Below are positions 26,882 to 35,581 of a stretch of 64,000 nucleotides of DNA, in pieces. A program made the translations under genes and the position numbers. The stretch comes from Bacillus sp. Marseille-Q1617 (GTDB taxonomy: Bacteria > Bacillota > Bacilli > Bacillales > Bacillaceae_B). Every line of letters begins with the position of its first letter. The first letter of the stretch is position 1. The notes under the pieces are model-generated. The model worked only from the letters and a program-made list of their open reading frames with translations, was not told the origin of the DNA and did no database searches. The stretch lies in contig NZ_CAHJXM010000002.1 in the NCBI RefSeq assembly GCF_903645295.1, positions 1,030,001-1,094,000 on the forward strand. The letters run 5' to 3'.

Positions 26882-27397
26882 TTAAAAGGGTTTGATGCTT
26901 TTATAATACTGGCCTTTTTCGGCATATTCCCTGGAGATGCGTTTCATCTCACTGATATCATGTTCGTTCAATTCCCTCACCACTTTTGCAGGACGGCCAA
27001 AGGCAAGCGTGTTTGGAGGGATGACTTTTCCCTGAGGGACCAGACTACCGGCTCCGATAAAAGCACCTTCACCGATCTCGGCGTTATCCAGGATGATCGA
27101 TCCCATGCCAATGAGGGCTTTTTTTCTGATTTTGCAGCTATGTAAGATGACACCGTGGCCGACTGTCACTTCATCTTCAAGGATAAGGGGATTTCCAGGG
27201 CTTTGATGAAGGATGGAGTTGTCCTGGACATTCACTTTGCTCCCAATCCTGGTAGGTGCAACGTCTCCTCTGATGACGGTATTGAACCAGATGCTGGATT
27301 CTTCCCCGATCTCAACATCCCCGGAAATCGTTACATAATCGGCAACATAAGCAGATTCTGCAATAACAGGTTTTTTATCATGGTATGGATAGAGCAT
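26882..27397 (-). CDS. ytoA: Gamma-carbonic-anhydrase-like hexapeptide-repeat protein YtoA
   Basis: The 171-residue protein is a left-handed beta-helix of the gamma-class carbonic anhydrase family. Hexapeptide repeats run from VTISGDVEIGEESSIWFNTV to AEIGEGAFIGAGSLV. The three metal-binding His lie in SILHQSPG and VGHGVILHSC. It lacks the acidic loop of the archaeal Cam enzyme, so actual carbonic anhydrase activity is uncertain. The ATG has AAGGGG about ten bases upstream. Confidence 0.9.
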   Translation of the reverse strand: MLYPYHDKKPVIAESAYVADYVTISGDVEIGEESSIWFNTVIRGDVAPTRIGSKVNVQDNSILHQSPGNPLILEDEVTVGHGVILHSCKIRKKALIGMGSIILDNAEIGEGAFIGAGSLVPQGKVIPPNTLAFGRPAKVVRELNEHDISEMKRISREYAEKGQYYKSIKPF

Positions 27398-27481
27398 TTT
27401 TCACTACCCCTTTCAATAATATTTACTATAATAATGGTAGCAGATGATAACCATTAGAGAAACATTTAAGGAGGATTTGCC

Positions 27482-28285
27482 ATGTGGAAATGGGAAACAG
27501 ATCAAGAGGCAAAAGCAGTCATCGTCATCATTCATGGAGCAATGGAACATCATGGCCGATACGGCTGGCTCATTGAAATGTGGCGTGCAGCAGGTTTCCA
27601 TGTCATTATGGGTGATTTGCCGGGGCAGGGAATGACGTCGAGAAGACAAAGAGGACATATCGATTCGTTCGACGAATATCTTATCGAGGTGAAAGACTGG
27701 GTTCAGGCTGCTTATCAGTTTGAACTGCCTGTATTCCTCCTTGGCCACAGCATGGGCGGACTCATTGCCGTACGGATGCTTCAGGAGTCCCATGTCAAGT
27801 TGGCAGGGGTCATATTATCTTCACCTTGCCTGGGTCTTGTGAATGGACCGTCCAAACCGATCGAATTACTGTCGTATGGATTGAATAAATTTGCCCCGAT
27901 GGTCAAATTCCCATCAGGATTGACGATTGATATGGCGACCCGGAATGCGGATGTCAGGGAGATTGACAGCAACGATACACTTTATATCACGAAAGTTTCT
28001 GTCCGCTGGTACAGGGAGCTAGCACAGGCAATCAAGCTTGCCACAGTCAACTTGAATAAAATGCCGGATATCCCTCTTCTGGTGCTCCAGGCTGGCGATG
28101 ATAAAATCGTGGATAAAAGTGCAGTCAAGAAATGGTTCAATGAGCTGTCGCTTTCGGAAATGCACTATAAGGAATGGGCGAAATGCTATCATGAAATCTA
28201 TAACGAACCCGAGAGAGAAGAAATCTTTGAATACTCGAAGATCTTCATAGAAAGCCGGCTGAAGGCACTGGGTTATATTTTATAA
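27482..28285 (+). CDS. ytpA: Lysophospholipase-like hydrolase YtpA
   Basis: The 267-residue serine hydrolase of the monoglyceride-lipase/lysophospholipase group has VIVIIHGAMEHHGRYGWL, GDLPGQGMTSRRQRGHIDSF, nucleophile Ser90 in LLGHSMGGLIAV and a C-terminal acid/His part (LVLQAGDDKIVDKS and YHEIYNEPEREE). In B. subtilis YtpA makes the phospholipid antibiotic bacilysocin and is paired with YtpB, as here. AAGGAGG precedes the ATG. ytpB follows after 14 bases. Confidence 0.9.
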   Translation: MWKWETDQEAKAVIVIIHGAMEHHGRYGWLIEMWRAAGFHVIMGDLPGQGMTSRRQRGHIDSFDEYLIEVKDWVQAAYQFELPVFLLGHSMGGLIAVRMLQESHVKLAGVILSSPCLGLVNGPSKPIELLSYGLNKFAPMVKFPSGLTIDMATRNADVREIDSNDTLYITKVSVRWYRELAQAIKLATVNLNKMPDIPLLVLQAGDDKIVDKSAVKKWFNELSLSEMHYKEWAKCYHEIYNEPEREEIFEYSKIFIESRLKALGYIL

Positions 28286-28299
28286 ACGAGGTGGTAAGC

Positions 28300-29364
28300 T
28301 TGTCAGTACCTGCAAGTCCTTTTTCATTAATGACAAAAGTATATCGGGATATCTTTCCGCTTGTCCATCATGAGCTTGATCACTGGAAAAAACGAGCCTC
28401 AGAGATTCCAAACGATGAATTAAGAAAACAGGCATTAGCGAGTATTGAGCATAAAACCTTTCATTGTGAAGGGGGTTCGATCCTTTCCATTCTCTCACTG
28501 AAGAAGAAAAGGGAAACGATCCGCTTCACGGTGGCTTATCAAACGATCAGCGATTATCTGGATAATCTTTGTGACAGAAGTACGTCCCTTGATCCGGAGG
28601 ACTTCGAATTGCTGCACCAATCGATGAAAGATTCATTGACCGTCGGTTCTGAAACCGTGAACTATTATGCATTGAGGAATGATCAGGATGACGGCGGCTA
28701 TTTACGTGATTTGGTCATGGCTTGTCAGGAATCACTGGCTGCCATTCCCCACTATGGAAGCATTAAAAATGAGCTGCTGGAACTTTGCGAGTATTATTGT
28801 GATTTGCAAATACATAAACACGTGAAAGCAGAAGAAAGGGAGAAAAGGCTTCAGGCATGGTTTGAAGGACACCGGTCCAGCCTTCCGGAGATGGATTGGT
28901 ATGAATTCTCGGCATGCTCCGGTTCCACCCTCGGAATCTTCTGCCTGGTGGCCTATGCCAGCAGGGCAGACTTTAGACCTTCATATACAGCAAAAATAAA
29001 GGCAGGTTACTTTCCTTACATACAAGGTCTCCATATCCTCTTGGATTATTTTATCGATCAGGAAGAAGATCATGAGGGGGGAGACTTGAACTTCTGTTTC
29101 TATTATGAAAATGATGATCATTTAAGAGAGAGGCTCATTCATTTCCTCCGTAAAGCGGATGAGCATACAAATGATCTTCCGCATTCCGGCTTTCACCGCC
29201 TGATCAATAAAGGGTTGATCGGGGTCTATCTGTCTGATGAAAAAGCGAGCCGGCAAAAAAGGGTCCAGGCTTTCTCGAAAGAATTCATCGGTAAAGCCGG
29301 ATGGGTGACAAAATTCTTCTTTTGGAACGGAAAAATGTATCGGAAATTAAAGAGAGCGAAATAA
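28300..29364 (+). CDS. ytpB: Tetraprenyl-beta-curcumene synthase YtpB
   Basis: The 354-residue protein belongs to the DUF2600 family. In B. subtilis YtpB cyclises linear tetraprenyl diphosphate to tetraprenyl-beta-curcumene, the precursor of spore-associated sesquarterpenes. Acidic segments DNLCDRST and DYFIDQEEDHEGGDLNFC match its metal-binding sites. The TTG at 28300 (MSVPASPFSLMTKVYRD) is chosen because GAGGTGG lies five bases upstream; the GTG at 28291 is part of that site. Co-transcription with ytpA is likely. Confidence 0.9.
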   Translation: MSVPASPFSLMTKVYRDIFPLVHHELDHWKKRASEIPNDELRKQALASIEHKTFHCEGGSILSILSLKKKRETIRFTVAYQTISDYLDNLCDRSTSLDPEDFELLHQSMKDSLTVGSETVNYYALRNDQDDGGYLRDLVMACQESLAAIPHYGSIKNELLELCEYYCDLQIHKHVKAEEREKRLQAWFEGHRSSLPEMDWYEFSACSGSTLGIFCLVAYASRADFRPSYTAKIKAGYFPYIQGLHILLDYFIDQEEDHEGGDLNFCFYYENDDHLRERLIHFLRKADEHTNDLPHSGFHRLINKGLIGVYLSDEKASRQKRVQAFSKEFIGKAGWVTKFFFWNGKMYRKLKRAK

Positions 29365-29373
29365 GCTCGGTAG

Positions 29374-29394
29374 TTATTTCGTACTACGAAATAA
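29374..29394. promoter_or_regulatory. Perfect 10-bp palindrome between ytpB and its terminator
   Basis: TTATTTCGTA and TACGAAATAA flank a single C, a perfect 21-nt palindrome nine bases after ytpB stops. It looks like a transcription-factor operator, but the regulator is not recognised. Confidence 0.5.
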
Positions 29395-29410
29395 AATAGT
29401 CCTATTTAAA

Positions 29411-29443
29411 AAGCTGGTTCCGTTACCATGGAATCGGTTTTTT
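29411..29443 (+). terminator. Terminator of ytpAB
   Basis: CTGGTTCC and GGAATCGG pair with two G-T pairs and are followed by TTTTTT. Confidence 0.75.
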
Positions 29444-29597
29444 GTCGTTTTATGGAATTTATTATTAGTAAAATATTCCCTTGTAAAATTTTTTCATAGG
29501 AGGAAATATTCAAGTTATGTCAGAATATATGGATTTTTCTGAAAAATCTAGTATATTGTAATTAGTTGTAAAAACATAGTACATAAGGGGGAATGAC

Positions 29598-32003
29598 GTG
29601 TTGAAAACACGTAAAGTATTATCAATGGCTCTCACTGCTGCCTTGGGTATCGGCGCATTTGCTGGATCGGCATCAGCGGGGACTGTAGTACCAGAGAATG
29701 TGTTGTCAAAGCCAACGGTAAAGCATGAACATGGTCACGGTGGTCCATTTGACCTCGGAATCGCAAACGACGAGCGTTTGATTGAGATGTTAAAGAAAGA
29801 AGGTAAAATCTCTGAAAATGCGACTCAAGCACAAGCTGAAAAAGCATTGAATAAGTTTTTGAAAGCGAAAGCTGATGGTGCTAAGAAAGAAGCAGGCGAG
29901 CTTCACGACGAAGAGGCAGAAACCAAAGCGGAACTTAAAAAGAGTATGAAGAATAATAGCTTTACTTCCGGTAAAGGAAATAAATTAGGGCAAGCGAAGA
30001 AGAACTCACCTGGTTCGGTAGAAGAAGAAGCGTACGACGGTAAAATGCGTACGGATAAAGTGTTGGTCCTTCTTGTAGATTATCCGGACAAGCCTCATAA
30101 CTCCATGACGCCTGATGAAACGGATATGTATTACGAAGATGAAGATGCTTACTCCCGTGAACATTATCAAGATATGCTGTTTGGAGATGGCGGCTGGGAA
30201 GGTCCAGACGGAAAAACGTATGTATCCATGAAGCAATATTATGAGCAGCAATCCGGCGGAAGCTACTCGGTTGAAGGTGATGTTGCAGGCTGGTATACAG
30301 CGAGTAAGCCGGCTGCTGCTTATGGCGGAAACTATCCAACAGAAGACGGCAGTGATGCAGATGCCAGAGGACTTGTTAAAGAAGCTTTGGAAGCAGCGGC
30401 AGCAGATCCGAGTGTGAATATTGCTGATTACGATCAGTGGGATCGCTATGATCTTGACGGTGATGGTAATTACCTTGAAGCAGACGGACTTGTTGACCAC
30501 TTGATGGTCATTCACTCCGGAGTTGGGGAAGAAGCAGGTGGGGGTTCCCTTGGTTCCGATGCCATCTGGTCTCACCGTTGGAATCTTGGAGGAATCTTCC
30601 CAATTGAAGGTACTCCTAAACCAGAAGTGGATTATTGGGGAGCAGGATCCATGTATGCATATGATTACACGATTGAACCTGAAGACGGTGCGGTCGGTGT
30701 AATGGCCCACGAATTCGGTCATGATTTAGGACTTCCAGATGAATATGACACTCAATATTCGGGAGCAGGAGAAGCGGTTTCTTACTGGTCAATAATGGCA
30801 AGCGGAAGCTGGGCAGGGGATATCCCTGGATCGCAGCCGACAGGATTCAGTCCTTATGCGAAGGAAATGCTTCAAGCCTCTGCAGTTGTTGATAATGAAG
30901 GAACAGAAGGAAATTGGTTAACAGGTTCTGAGGTTAACGTGGACGACGTTACTACTGACGGTATGGAATTACTTTTGGATGAAGCCAATACCAAAGGCAC
31001 AAACAATGACGTTGTAAAAGTAAATCTTCCACAAAAAGAGACAGTCATCAATGAACCGGCCAGCGGTGAATTTGAATACTTCTCAGGAAGTGCGGATGAG
31101 CTTCACAATACCCTATCCACAACAGTGGATTTAACAAATGCAACTGACGCACAGTTCAATTTCAAAGCATGGTATGATATTGAAACTGATTGGGATTATG
31201 CTTACGTAACGGTAAATGGTGAGCCGATTGCAAGTGACATCACTACTGACACGAACCCGCATGGTTCCAACCTTGGAAATGGTATCACAGGTTCTTCAAA
31301 TGGATGGATTGATGCATCATTCGATCTTTCTGCATATGCAGGTCAAGAAGTGGAAGTTGCGATTGAATATGTAACGGATGCAGCGGTTTCAAATCCAGGA
31401 TTCTTTGCAGATGATTTATCTGTTGTAGTAGACGGGGAAGAAGTACTCTCTGATGGTGCTGAAGGAGATGCGAAAGTTACTTTAGATGGATTCACTAAGA
31501 GCGATGGAATCAAGAAATCGAATCACTATTACCTATTAGAATGGCGCAGCCACAACGGTGTCGATGAAGGTCTAGCCAACATCCGCCGTGGAGCAAGCTT
31601 GATGACATATGACAGCGGTCTTGTCGTATGGTATGTCGATAACAAATACAGTGAAAACTGGACAGGTGCCCACCCTGGGGACGGATTCCTAGGAGTAGTG
31701 GACGCCGACCAAAAAGCCAATTATTGGAGTGATGGTGCAGTAGGTTCTACCCGCTATCAAATACATGATGCAGCATTCAGCTTGAACAAATCAGAAAAGA
31801 TGTTCTTGGATTACACTGAACAATTAGGAATTACAATGAAAGACAATCACACTAAACGTAATCCATTATTCGACGACAGTGCAGACTACAGCAACAAAGG
31901 TCTTGTAGATGCTGGCCGTAACGTACCTGAATACGGATTGAAATTCCGTGTAACTGGTGAAAGTGCAGACGGTACTGTCGGTAAGGTAATGATCTACAAA
32001 TAA
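29598..32003 (+). CDS. Secreted M6-family metalloprotease, immune inhibitor A type
   Basis: The 801-residue preproprotein has a Sec signal peptide (MLKTRKVLSMALTAALGIGA, predicted cleavage after GSASA). A charged propeptide follows, then the M6 catalytic domain with zinc motif HEFGHDLGLPDEYD at residues 371-384. Beta-rich C-terminal domains include AGQEVEVAIEYVTD and end with GTVGKVMIYK, as in InhA proteins. These extracellular proteases degrade host antimicrobial peptides and proteins in the Bacillus cereus group; here the role could be nutritional. The start is GTG 29598 or TTG 29601 after AAGGGGG. Confidence 0.93.
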   Translation: MLKTRKVLSMALTAALGIGAFAGSASAGTVVPENVLSKPTVKHEHGHGGPFDLGIANDERLIEMLKKEGKISENATQAQAEKALNKFLKAKADGAKKEAGELHDEEAETKAELKKSMKNNSFTSGKGNKLGQAKKNSPGSVEEEAYDGKMRTDKVLVLLVDYPDKPHNSMTPDETDMYYEDEDAYSREHYQDMLFGDGGWEGPDGKTYVSMKQYYEQQSGGSYSVEGDVAGWYTASKPAAAYGGNYPTEDGSDADARGLVKEALEAAAADPSVNIADYDQWDRYDLDGDGNYLEADGLVDHLMVIHSGVGEEAGGGSLGSDAIWSHRWNLGGIFPIEGTPKPEVDYWGAGSMYAYDYTIEPEDGAVGVMAHEFGHDLGLPDEYDTQYSGAGEAVSYWSIMASGSWAGDIPGSQPTGFSPYAKEMLQASAVVDNEGTEGNWLTGSEVNVDDVTTDGMELLLDEANTKGTNNDVVKVNLPQKETVINEPASGEFEYFSGSADELHNTLSTTVDLTNATDAQFNFKAWYDIETDWDYAYVTVNGEPIASDITTDTNPHGSNLGNGITGSSNGWIDASFDLSAYAGQEVEVAIEYVTDAAVSNPGFFADDLSVVVDGEEVLSDGAEGDAKVTLDGFTKSDGIKKSNHYYLLEWRSHNGVDEGLANIRRGASLMTYDSGLVVWYVDNKYSENWTGAHPGDGFLGVVDADQKANYWSDGAVGSTRYQIHDAAFSLNKSEKMFLDYTEQLGITMKDNHTKRNPLFDDSADYSNKGLVDAGRNVPEYGLKFRVTGESADGTVGKVMIYK

Positions 32004-32013
32004 AAAGACAAAT

Positions 32014-32047
32014 TTAAAGGGTGACGGCACACTGCCGTCACCCTTTA
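32014..32047 (+). terminator. Hairpin after the InhA-type protease
   Basis: AAAGGGTGACGGCA pairs with TGCCGTCACCCTTT around three bases, a very strong stem. Only a weak T run follows. Confidence 0.75.
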
Positions 32048-32119
32048 AGCATGTTATTGGACATTTTTAATCAGGGAATTGATAATAATACTCACATCAG
32101 TTAAAGGAGATGTCCAATA

Positions 32120-33121
32120 TTGACGATCAAATTAAGTGTCTTGGATCAGTCACCGATTTCAGAAGGTATGAGCCCCCAAGAGGCTCTAAATCATACAGTA
32201 GAACTTGCACAGTTTGTTGAAAAGCTGGGTTTCACCCGTTTTTGGGTATCGGAGCATCATGATTCGCCGAGCCTTGCAGGATCATCACCGGAGGTATTGA
32301 TTGCCCATCTGGCGCAGAACACTTCGAAGATCCGTGTAGGATCCGGTGGAGTCATGCTCCCTCATTACAGCTCGTACAAAGTGGCGGAAAACTTCAGGCT
32401 GCTTGAAGGCTTGAATCCTGACCGGATCGATCTCGGTCTTGGAAGGGCGCCTGGCGGGATGCCTATGGCTTCGATGGCCCTCAGTGACGGCAAGCATCGT
32501 GATGTTCACCGTTATCCGGAGCAGATTGACGAACTGCTCGGTTATCTGACCGATTCCCTGCCTGACTCTCATCCATATCAAGGATTGACGGCAGCACCGC
32601 TGATCGAGACGATGCCTGAGGTCTGGATGCTCGGCTCCAGTCCTTCAAGTGCCATGCTTGCTGCACAAAAAGGACTGCCATATACATTTGCACAATTTAT
32701 CAATGGTGAAGGCGGTCCTCAATATACAGAGGCTTATCGCAATAACTTTGTACCATCCGAGTACTTGGATAAGCCCAAAAATACCGTGGCAGTCTTCACG
32801 ATTTGTGCAGAAACGGATGAGGAAGCGGAAAGGGTTGCCTCAAGTATTGATTTGTCATTGATTATGCTGGAACAGGGCATGCGTTCGAACGGGACGCCAA
32901 GTCCGGAGAAAGCGGCAGCCTATCATTACAGCACATTCGAACTTGCGCGGGTGAGAGAAAATCGGAAGCGCATGATTGTGGGAAATCCTGAAAAATTAAA
33001 AAGGGAAATCCTCCAGCTCAGTGAACAATACCAAACCGACGAAATCATGCTCGTCAGCATCACATACGATTTCCAGGACAAACTAAAATCATTCCAGCTC
33101 ATCGCTGATGCACTGCTTTAA
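32120..33121 (+). CDS. LLM-class flavin-dependent oxidoreductase
   Basis: The 333-residue protein is a bacterial luciferase-like monooxygenase. VLDQSPISEG, FWVSEHHDSPSLAGSSPEVL, SGGVMLPHYSSYKVAE, PDRIDLGLGRAPGG and VWMLGSSPSSAMLAAQKGLP are typical of the YwcH/YceB-type subgroup. The substrate is unknown. The TTG start at 32120 follows AAAGGAGATG. It stands alone and ends at a strong terminator. Confidence 0.9.
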   Translation: MTIKLSVLDQSPISEGMSPQEALNHTVELAQFVEKLGFTRFWVSEHHDSPSLAGSSPEVLIAHLAQNTSKIRVGSGGVMLPHYSSYKVAENFRLLEGLNPDRIDLGLGRAPGGMPMASMALSDGKHRDVHRYPEQIDELLGYLTDSLPDSHPYQGLTAAPLIETMPEVWMLGSSPSSAMLAAQKGLPYTFAQFINGEGGPQYTEAYRNNFVPSEYLDKPKNTVAVFTICAETDEEAERVASSIDLSLIMLEQGMRSNGTPSPEKAAAYHYSTFELARVRENRKRMIVGNPEKLKREILQLSEQYQTDEIMLVSITYDFQDKLKSFQLIADALL

Positions 33122-33128
33122 AGCAGTG

Positions 33129-33170
33129 AGGGACGGTCCTTTAGCATGCTAAAGGACCGTCCCTGTTTTT
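33129..33170 (+). terminator. Terminator of the LLM oxidoreductase gene
   Basis: AGGGACGGTCCTTTAGC and GCTAAAGGACCGTCCCT form a perfect long stem followed by TTTTTA. A related GGGACGG hairpin is at 53932. Its T run touches the ytqB stop. Confidence 0.88.
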
Positions 33171-33741
33171 ATCTTTTCTCCAATGCGAGGATGAATGGAG
33201 GGTTATTGAGTTGGTTGACGAATTGATAACGTAAAACGTGCACGTAATTCTGATCTAATTTTTCTACATAGCGGAGCAGATAATCCCGTTCAACGGCTCC
33301 TTCGTGGTGACCGTGGTAAATAACGAGGATAAGGATCCCTTCAGGCGCCAGCATTTCAAGGATTTGATTCATTGCTGAAATGGTTGTCTTTGGCCGGGTG
33401 ACAATTGTTTTGTCCCCACCCGGAAGATAACCAAGATTAAAGATGGCTCCGGTAATCTTTCCGTGATGTAGAGGCGGGATGACATTCATGACCGTCTCAT
33501 GCCCCTGGTGAAACAGGGTAACACGATGAGAAAGTTCATGAGCGGCGAGCTGATCTCTTGTATTCTGCACGGCTTCTTCCTGGATATCGAAACCGTAAAC
33601 ACGTCCGTTATCACCGACGAGCTGAGCCAGATACAATGTATCATGGCCATTTCCGAGTGTTGCATCTATTGTGATATCGCCCGGTTTCACTGCATTTTCC
33701 AATAGCTTTCGGGCAAAAGGTAAGATTCTTTCCAGTTTCAT
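33169..33741 (-). CDS. mnmM: tRNA nm5s2U34 methyltransferase MnmM (YtqB)
   Basis: The 190-residue class I SAM-dependent methyltransferase has motif I in TIDATLGNGHDTLYLAQLVG and acidic VYGFDIQEEAV. NLGYLPGGDKTIVT is the family hallmark. YtqB of B. subtilis has been reported as MnmM, which methylates the aminomethyl group of nm5s2U at tRNA position 34. Its start overlaps the ytqA stop by four bases, so the two work as a coupled pair. Confidence 0.9.
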   Translation of the reverse strand: MKLERILPFARKLLENAVKPGDITIDATLGNGHDTLYLAQLVGDNGRVYGFDIQEEAVQNTRDQLAAHELSHRVTLFHQGHETVMNVIPPLHHGKITGAIFNLGYLPGGDKTIVTRPKTTISAMNQILEMLAPEGILILVIYHGHHEGAVERDYLLRYVEKLDQNYVHVLRYQFVNQLNNPPFILALEKR

Positions 33742-34691
33742 GCTTTCACATCCACATTATAATATTTTCCTTGCCAGCTGTTGCGATTCTTCAATTCATG
33801 ATCAATTGCGTTCAGCACATTCCACTTATTCACACTCCACATCGGACCCACCATGATTTCAATCGGTCCGTCCCCGGTGATCCTGTGGACGATCATTTCA
33901 GGAGGAAGGATTTCTAATTGATCGCAGACCAGGTGCACGTATTCATCAAAGTCCATGAATTCAAGGAGCCCTTTTTCATACTGCTTGACCATGGGTGTGC
34001 CTTTTAATAAATGAAGCAGGTGGATTTTAATCCCCTGTACATCCAATTTTGCTACTTCGCGTGCCGTTTCCATCATCATTTCTGGATTTTCCTGTGGCAG
34101 ACCGTTAATGATATGGGAGCAGACACGGATTCCATGTTTTCTGAGCTTGTTCACGCCTTCAACATAGCATTTATAGTCGTGTGCGCGATTAATCAAGTCT
34201 GCAGTCTTTTCATGGATGGTCTGAAGTCCGAGCTCCACCCAGAGATATGTCCGTTCATTGAGTTCAGCTAAGTATTCTACAACATCATCCGGGAGACAGT
34301 CAGGACGTGTGGCGATGGAGATTCCGACGACTCCTTCCTTTTGAAGGACAGACTCATACTTCTCCCGCAGCACCTCTACGGGTGCATGTGTATTCGTAAA
34401 CGCCTGGAAATAGGCCATGTATTTGCCGTCTTTCCATTTTTTATGCATTTTATCTTTTATATCGTTGAATTGTTTATCAAGGGGGTCGACACGGTCCCCG
34501 GCAAAATCTCCAGAACCTGCGGCACTGCAGAACGTACATCCGCCGTGAGCCACTGTACCGTCGCGATTCGGAAAGTCAAATCCGCCATCAAGCGCTACTT
34601 TGAATACTTTATGACCAAAGTGATTACGTAAATGATAATTCCATGTATGATATCGTTTGTTATCTGCAGCGTACGGAAACGGGTTTGTCAC
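33738..34691 (-). CDS. mnmL: Radical SAM protein YtqA (MnmL)
   Basis: The 317-residue radical SAM protein of the TIGR01212 type starts NPFPYAADNKRYHTWNYHLR and carries FKVALDGGFDFPNRDG then GGCTFCSAAGSGDF with the cluster cysteines. SIATRPDCLPDDVVEYLAEL and WVELGLQTIHEKTADLINRA are Elp3/HemN-like. YtqA has been reported as MnmL, acting before MnmM in the side-chain trimming of cmnm5s2U in Gram-positives. I choose GTG 34691, eleven bases after AGGAGG; GTG 34703 lies inside that site. Confidence 0.88.
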   Translation of the reverse strand: MTNPFPYAADNKRYHTWNYHLRNHFGHKVFKVALDGGFDFPNRDGTVAHGGCTFCSAAGSGDFAGDRVDPLDKQFNDIKDKMHKKWKDGKYMAYFQAFTNTHAPVEVLREKYESVLQKEGVVGISIATRPDCLPDDVVEYLAELNERTYLWVELGLQTIHEKTADLINRAHDYKCYVEGVNKLRKHGIRVCSHIINGLPQENPEMMMETAREVAKLDVQGIKIHLLHLLKGTPMVKQYEKGLLEFMDFDEYVHLVCDQLEILPPEMIVHRITGDGPIEIMVGPMWSVNKWNVLNAIDHELKNRNSWQGKYYNVDVKA

Positions 34692-34901
34692 GATGACAAA
34701 CACCTCCTAATTTCTTCATCAATGTATGTATATTAACCCTCATCAAAAAGATTTTAACATGAATGCGATCGTGAATGTATCCTCTCTCTTGAAATAGGTG
34801 AAGATTACCACTTCTGAATGCGGTCAACAGGTTAAAACTAATGAAGAAGAAGAGCAGGCATATTCTCTTCTTTAGACCAAAGAAAGCAGGAGGTAGTCGA
34901 C

Positions 34902-35195
34902 ATGGCAACAAGACAATCCATTGAAGACTGTATTCAGAAATGTGAAGATGCCATTCGTTACGCTCAAGAGCAATACAAATCCGGCATGGAGCAGGAGCAT
35001 TATCACGATGAGGAATACACGAAAGCGATGCAGCAAATTGAAGAGGCAGTCAATGATGTTGCTGATCTGGCACACAGCGCAAATGCCCAGCAGCGCGAAC
35101 AGCTGCACAGAATGAGGCTGCAGCTGCAAAATCTTCAGAATGAGATGATTTTATTAGAACATGATCCAACTGTAGTGGGAGGAAAATTACATTGA
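34902..35195 (+). CDS. ytzC: YtzC family protein (DUF2524)
   Basis: The 97-residue protein is a soluble helical bundle or coiled coil: RQSIEDCIQKCEDAIRYAQE, EEYTKAMQQIEEAVNDVADL and RMRLQLQNLQNEMILLEHDP show heptad-like spacing. It matches my memory of B. subtilis YtzC. AGGAGG lies about nine bases before ATG 34902. It is divergent from ytqAB and overlaps the next small gene by four bases. Function unknown. Confidence 0.85.
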   Translation: MATRQSIEDCIQKCEDAIRYAQEQYKSGMEQEHYHDEEYTKAMQQIEEAVNDVADLAHSANAQQREQLHRMRLQLQNLQNEMILLEHDPTVVGGKLH

Positions 35196-35356
35196 AAAAA
35201 CGTTCTAAACAAAATAATCCCGAACAAAAAACAAGAAGCGATTTCCGTAATTTAGATACAGAATTCGGTGCTGAACAGAACCCTGTAAAAACAGCCAAGA
35301 AACAGTACGAAAAACAGGGGCAGCCTGTCAAATCAAAGCAGAATAACGGGAAATGA
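35192..35356 (+). CDS. 54-aa hydrophilic protein coupled to ytzC
   Basis: A 54-residue, strongly basic and Gln/Lys/Asn-rich protein (MKKRSKQNNPEQKTRSDFRN onward, ending SKQNNGK) begins at TTG 35192, inside the ytzC stop (ATTGA overlap), with GGGAGG nine bases upstream. A terminator follows after five bases, which supports a real gene. The composition resembles small spore or nucleic-acid-associated Bacillus proteins, but I do not recognise the family. Confidence 0.7.
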   Translation: MKKRSKQNNPEQKTRSDFRNLDTEFGAEQNPVKTAKKQYEKQGQPVKSKQNNGK

Positions 35357-35361
35357 TGATA

Positions 35362-35396
35362 GAAACTAGGTGCTTTATGGGTGCCTAGTTTTTTTG
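35362..35396 (+). terminator. Terminator of the ytzC operon
   Basis: AAACTAGG and CCTAGTTT form the stem, followed by TTTTT. Confidence 0.85.
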
Positions 35397-35441
35397 CTGG
35401 TTGGGATTGTTAGTTGAAGAAGGGCAGTAAATGGGGGAGTT

Positions 35442-35452
35442 GAGCCAGGCAC
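35442..35452 (+). repeat. Single copy of the GAGCCAGGCAC word
   Basis: GAGCCAGGCAC occurs alone in the 225-nt gap before the MFS gene, identical to the core of the tandem repeats at 44971. Confidence 0.6.
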
Positions 35453-35581
35453 CCTTTCCCGCTGCTCAAGAGCTTGGTAAAATCCCCCGAAAAAATCATA
35501 AAAATAGTTCTTGCCCCTCCTAATCAAAAGGAGTAAAATTCTTTTGGGACTCGAAATAAATGGGAGAAAGGGAAGAAGAAA

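Noticed and set aside
34660..34911. 83-codon minus-strand frame between ytqA and ytzC
   Set aside because: It overlaps the ytqA start and the ytzC ribosome binding site, with no protein-family pattern.
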